Shown here: positions 6,784 to 7,996 of the stretch, one piece after another
How the letters are laid out: each line of letters starts with the position of its first letter
How positions within the stretch are numbered: the stretch's first letter is position 1
Source: Deltaproteobacteria bacterium
Lineage (GTDB): Bacteria; Myxococcota_A; UBA796
Direction of reading: 5' to 3'
DNA length: 7,996 bases
Assembly: GCA_002707085.1 (NCBI GenBank)
Contig: PALY01000103.1
Location: forward strand, 1 to 7,996
The notes under the pieces: model-generated
Told to the model about the DNA's origin: nothing
Seen by the model: the letters and a program-made list of their open reading frames with translations, nothing else
Database searches by the model: none
Position numbers and translations under genes: made by a program

Positions 6784-6847
6784 GGGGGGGGGGTCTATGT
6801 ATGCATCTCCGAAGAGACGCTGTGCGGGTATTTTGGGGTGTCCCGCA
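6735..6847 (-). ncRNA. Candidate structured small RNA, or structured leader of minC
   Basis: On the minus strand a sigma70-like promoter points to a start near 6847. The expected transcript holds three stem-loops. SL1 pairs TGCGGG (plus 6842-6847) with CCCGCA (6823-6828) around a 13-nt loop. SL2 pairs GCGTCTC (6814-6820) with GAGATGC (6803-6809) around a C(UUCG)G tetraloop, with one G-U pair. A run of ten C follows (6784-6793). SL3 pairs AAGCGGAAG (6775-6783) with CTTCCGCTT (6748-6756) and is followed by a T-rich tail. The result is an RNA of about 110 nt, with no coding potential that I can see. It matches no RNA family I know. The alternative is a 5' leader of the min operon with conditional termination at SL3, or the long 3' untranslated end of the glutaredoxin mRNA. 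Confidence 0.45.
6784..6793. repeat. Homopolymer run of ten G (plus strand)
   Basis: Ten consecutive G on the plus strand (ten C on the minus) lie between SL2 and the terminator stem SL3. A further six-G run sits at 6764-6769, inside the terminator loop. Such runs are prone to slippage during replication and, on the plus strand, could contribute to a G-quadruplex. No coding frame appears to cross it. Confidence 0.85.
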
Positions 6848-6852
6848 TGAAC

Positions 6853-6881
6853 ATTTGAACCCGCATGACTTGTTACGTCAA
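6853..6881 (-). promoter_or_regulatory. Sigma70-like promoter for the candidate RNA / min leader
   Basis: On the minus strand the -35 is TTGACG (plus 6876-6881, five of six consensus bases) and the -10 is TCAAAT (plus 6853-6858, four of six), with an exact 17-bp spacer. The predicted start, 6-7 nt downstream, falls at 6846-6847, which is the 5' edge of stem SL1. An A/T-only dyad at 6896-6912 lies roughly where an UP element would be. Confidence 0.5.
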
Positions 6882-6895
6882 GAGTTTGACAGCAC

Positions 6896-6912
6896 TTTTT
6901 TTCAGAAAAAAA
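6896..6912. repeat. A/T-only dyad TTTTTTT-CAG-AAAAAAA
   Basis: Seven T, CAG, then seven A form a symmetrical element between the glutaredoxin stop and the promoter at 6853-6881. On the minus strand its first T-run could serve as the tail of a glutaredoxin terminator. Its position about 15-30 bp upstream of the -35 also suits an UP element or intrinsically bent DNA. The roles are inferred. Confidence 0.5.
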
Positions 6913-6947
6913 CGCTATTCGCTGTCCTCATCGCCTGTCAGACAGGC
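6896..6947 (-). terminator. Weak possible terminator of the glutaredoxin gene
   Basis: GCCTGTC-A-GACAGGC (6933-6947) is a near-perfect palindrome that contains the last codons and stop of the glutaredoxin gene. A seven-T run follows on the minus strand, but 20 nt further on, which is too far for a standard intrinsic terminator. An alternative pairing of CTGTC with GACAG at 6922-6926 brings the hairpin closer. I rate it as uncertain. Confidence 0.3.
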
Positions 6948-7225
6948 ACTTGACCAAGCAAGAGATCTAGTTTTCCCGCGTTATCGAGTGCGCACAGCTC
7001 GTCATATCCACCCACAAAGTGATCTCCGACGAAGATCTGCGGGACAGTCCTAAACCGAGTTCTTTCGATCAGTTCTTTGCGTGCATTCCAGTCCCCCGTC
7101 AGGTCGATAATCTCCGGATCAACACCTTTTCTGTCCCGAAGGTACCGAATTGCAGCAACACAGTAGGAACATCTTTGAGAACTATAAACAACGACTTTCG
7201 GGGTAGTAGGCACAATAATCACCAT
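6938..7225 (-). CDS. Glutaredoxin (GrxC-type, dithiol CSYC)
   Basis: This 95-residue thioredoxin-fold oxidoreductase should reduce disulfides or glutathionylated proteins in the cytoplasm. The active site is C19-S-Y-C22, preceded by VVVYSSQR, the usual first strand and turn. The cis-proline motif TVP is at 60-62, and the glutathione-contact loop is GGYDEL at 72-77. The length is normal for the family with about eight extra residues at the N-terminus. The ATG at 7225 is the only upstream start in frame before a stop; it lacks a clear Shine-Dalgarno. A GTG directly after it is a possible alternative. The gene is divergent from the peptidase lipoprotein and 259 bp upstream of minC, with a terminator between, so it is probably not part of the min operon. 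Confidence 0.92.
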   Translation of the reverse strand: MVIIVPTTPKVVVYSSQRCSYCVAAIRYLRDRKGVDPEIIDLTGDWNARKELIERTRFRTVPQIFVGDHFVGGYDELCALDNAGKLDLLLGQVPV

Positions 7226-7286
7226 CGTTAAAAGCGAGCGAACACTTTCTTTTCAAAACACCTACCCGACTGTAGCCCACCACCGG

Positions 7287-7292
7287 TACAAT
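7287..7292 (+). promoter_or_regulatory. -10 box TACAAT placed for a leaderless transcript
   Basis: TACAAT matches the sigma70 -10 consensus at five of six positions and ends 6 nt before the ATG at 7299, so transcription should begin at or next to the start codon. No good -35 is visible 16-18 bp upstream. It lies in the 73-bp gap shared with the divergent glutaredoxin gene. Confidence 0.45.
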
Positions 7293-7298
7293 TCAGGC

Positions 7299-7996
7299 AT
7301 GAAAACTTTCTTGCTTTGCCTCATGCTCACTGCGTGCAGTCCTGTGACTGTTAAATCTGGCGTGTTGTCCTCCGGTCCGGACAACAACGCTACACCCTCC
7401 GACGGATCCCAAGACAGCGACGATAATCGGAACGAAGAAGATCAGTCCGACAACGAAGGAAATCCTGAAGACGAGGAACAGGAAGAGGAACAAGAAGAAG
7501 AAACCGATCTACCAGACACCGAATGGACTGTGATGGTGTACTTGGCAGGAGACAACAACTTAGAAGAAGCGGCTCTCATTGACCTAAACGAGATGGAAGC
7601 TGTGGGATCTACCGATGAAGTAAATCTACTCGTCGAAATCGACAGATCACCAGGCTACGTCTCCTATGATGGCAACTGGTCAGGGGCTCGAAGATACCGC
7701 GTAGAAAAGGATGACAATCGCACATCGATAGGATCACCTGTACTTGTGGATTTGGGCCAAGTCGACTCAGGAAGACCAGAAACCTTCATTGACTTTGTGG
7801 CATGGTCCGTCGAAAATTATCCAGCCAAACGGTACGCATTCATTATCTGGGACCACGGATGGGGATGGACATTGGACGCCCCAAGCGGACGAAAGGGCGT
7901 CGCATCTGACGACAGTACTGGCAGCTTCCTCTCCATTGCAGGAGGAGACTACGAACAGATCCTTGAAGCCGCCCAAACACTGACCGAAGACCGACT
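7299..7996 (+). CDS. Clostripain-like (family C11) lipoprotein peptidase, 3' end cut by window edge
   Basis: The frame is open from an ATG at 7299 to the right edge (232 residues). The N-terminus MKTFLLCLMLTAC is a short lipoprotein signal with lipobox LTAC, so C13 should be lipidated and the protein exported to the cell envelope. Residues ~28-73 form a low-complexity linker of Asp, Glu, Asn and Gln. The peptidase domain begins at WTVMVYLAGDNNLE (76-89), the characteristic first strand of clostripain-like proteases. The motif FIIWDHGWGW carries H186, the expected catalytic His, followed by a SDDSTGSFLS segment. The catalytic Cys, normally some tens of residues later, lies beyond the window, so activity cannot be judged. 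Family members usually cleave after Arg or Lys (established for clostripain; inferred here). The start has little Shine-Dalgarno but a -10 box 6 nt upstream. Confidence 0.88.
   Translation, partial: MKTFLLCLMLTACSPVTVKSGVLSSGPDNNATPSDGSQDSDDNRNEEDQSDNEGNPEDEEQEEEQEEETDLPDTEWTVMVYLAGDNNLEEAALIDLNEMEAVGSTDEVNLLVEIDRSPGYVSYDGNWSGARRYRVEKDDNRTSIGSPVLVDLGQVDSGRPETFIDFVAWSVENYPAKRYAFIIWDHGWGWTLDAPSGRKGVASDDSTGSFLSIAGGDYEQILEAAQTLTEDR

Noticed and set aside
6597..6953. Plus-strand frames across the minC upstream region
   Set aside because: They read through the G10 run and the hairpins, giving low-complexity Lys/Gly-rich products with no ribosome-binding site.

Overview
The window looks like chromosomal core and semi-core DNA of a Gram-negative bacterium, probably a deltaproteobacterial lineage in the broad sense (Myxococcota or Bradymonadota type). 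This placement is an inference from three things: a Hanks-type Ser/Thr kinase, a B12-type radical SAM protein coupled to a small two-TM protein with an N-terminal helical domain, and a lipoprotein peptidase with a long Asp/Glu-rich linker. Base composition is a little above half G+C by eye. There are no insertion sequences, phage genes, tRNAs, rRNAs or CRISPR arrays.

Layout from left to right. (1) Minus strand, 1692 to 1: a tail-anchored Ser/Thr kinase followed by an unrecognised membrane-anchored protein that has a strong ribosome-binding site and runs off the left edge. (2) A 251-bp divergent intergenic region carrying a perfect 10-bp inverted repeat, one arm of which overlaps a possible kinase promoter. 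(3) Plus strand, 1944 to 4444: a small two-TM protein translationally coupled (ATGA overlap) to a 696-residue B12-binding-type radical SAM protein with a CX4CX2C cluster motif. (4) A hairpin between convergent genes that reads as an intrinsic terminator for the minus strand. (5) Minus strand, 6678 to 4509: the cell-division-site operon minC-minD-minE, with an unusually long MinC. (6) A 259-bp region between minC and a glutaredoxin gene holding a sigma70-like promoter, three stem-loops and an intrinsic terminator on the minus strand. I read it as a previously unannotated RNA of about 110 nt, or as a structured/attenuating leader of the min operon. (7) A glutaredoxin on the minus strand. (8) Divergent from it, a clostripain-like (C11) lipoprotein peptidase that runs off the right edge.

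How the genes work together: MinCDE form one functional unit that positions the division septum. The kinase and its downstream membrane protein are probably co-transcribed, and both would be cytoplasm-facing membrane proteins. The two-TM/radical SAM pair is an operon of unknown substrate. The glutaredoxin and the peptidase are independent. The first genes of two plus-strand transcripts have a -10-like hexamer exactly 6 nt before the start codon and little Shine-Dalgarno, while several internal genes have good Shine-Dalgarno sequences. This suggests leaderless transcripts. The best candidate for something new is the RNA locus upstream of minC.
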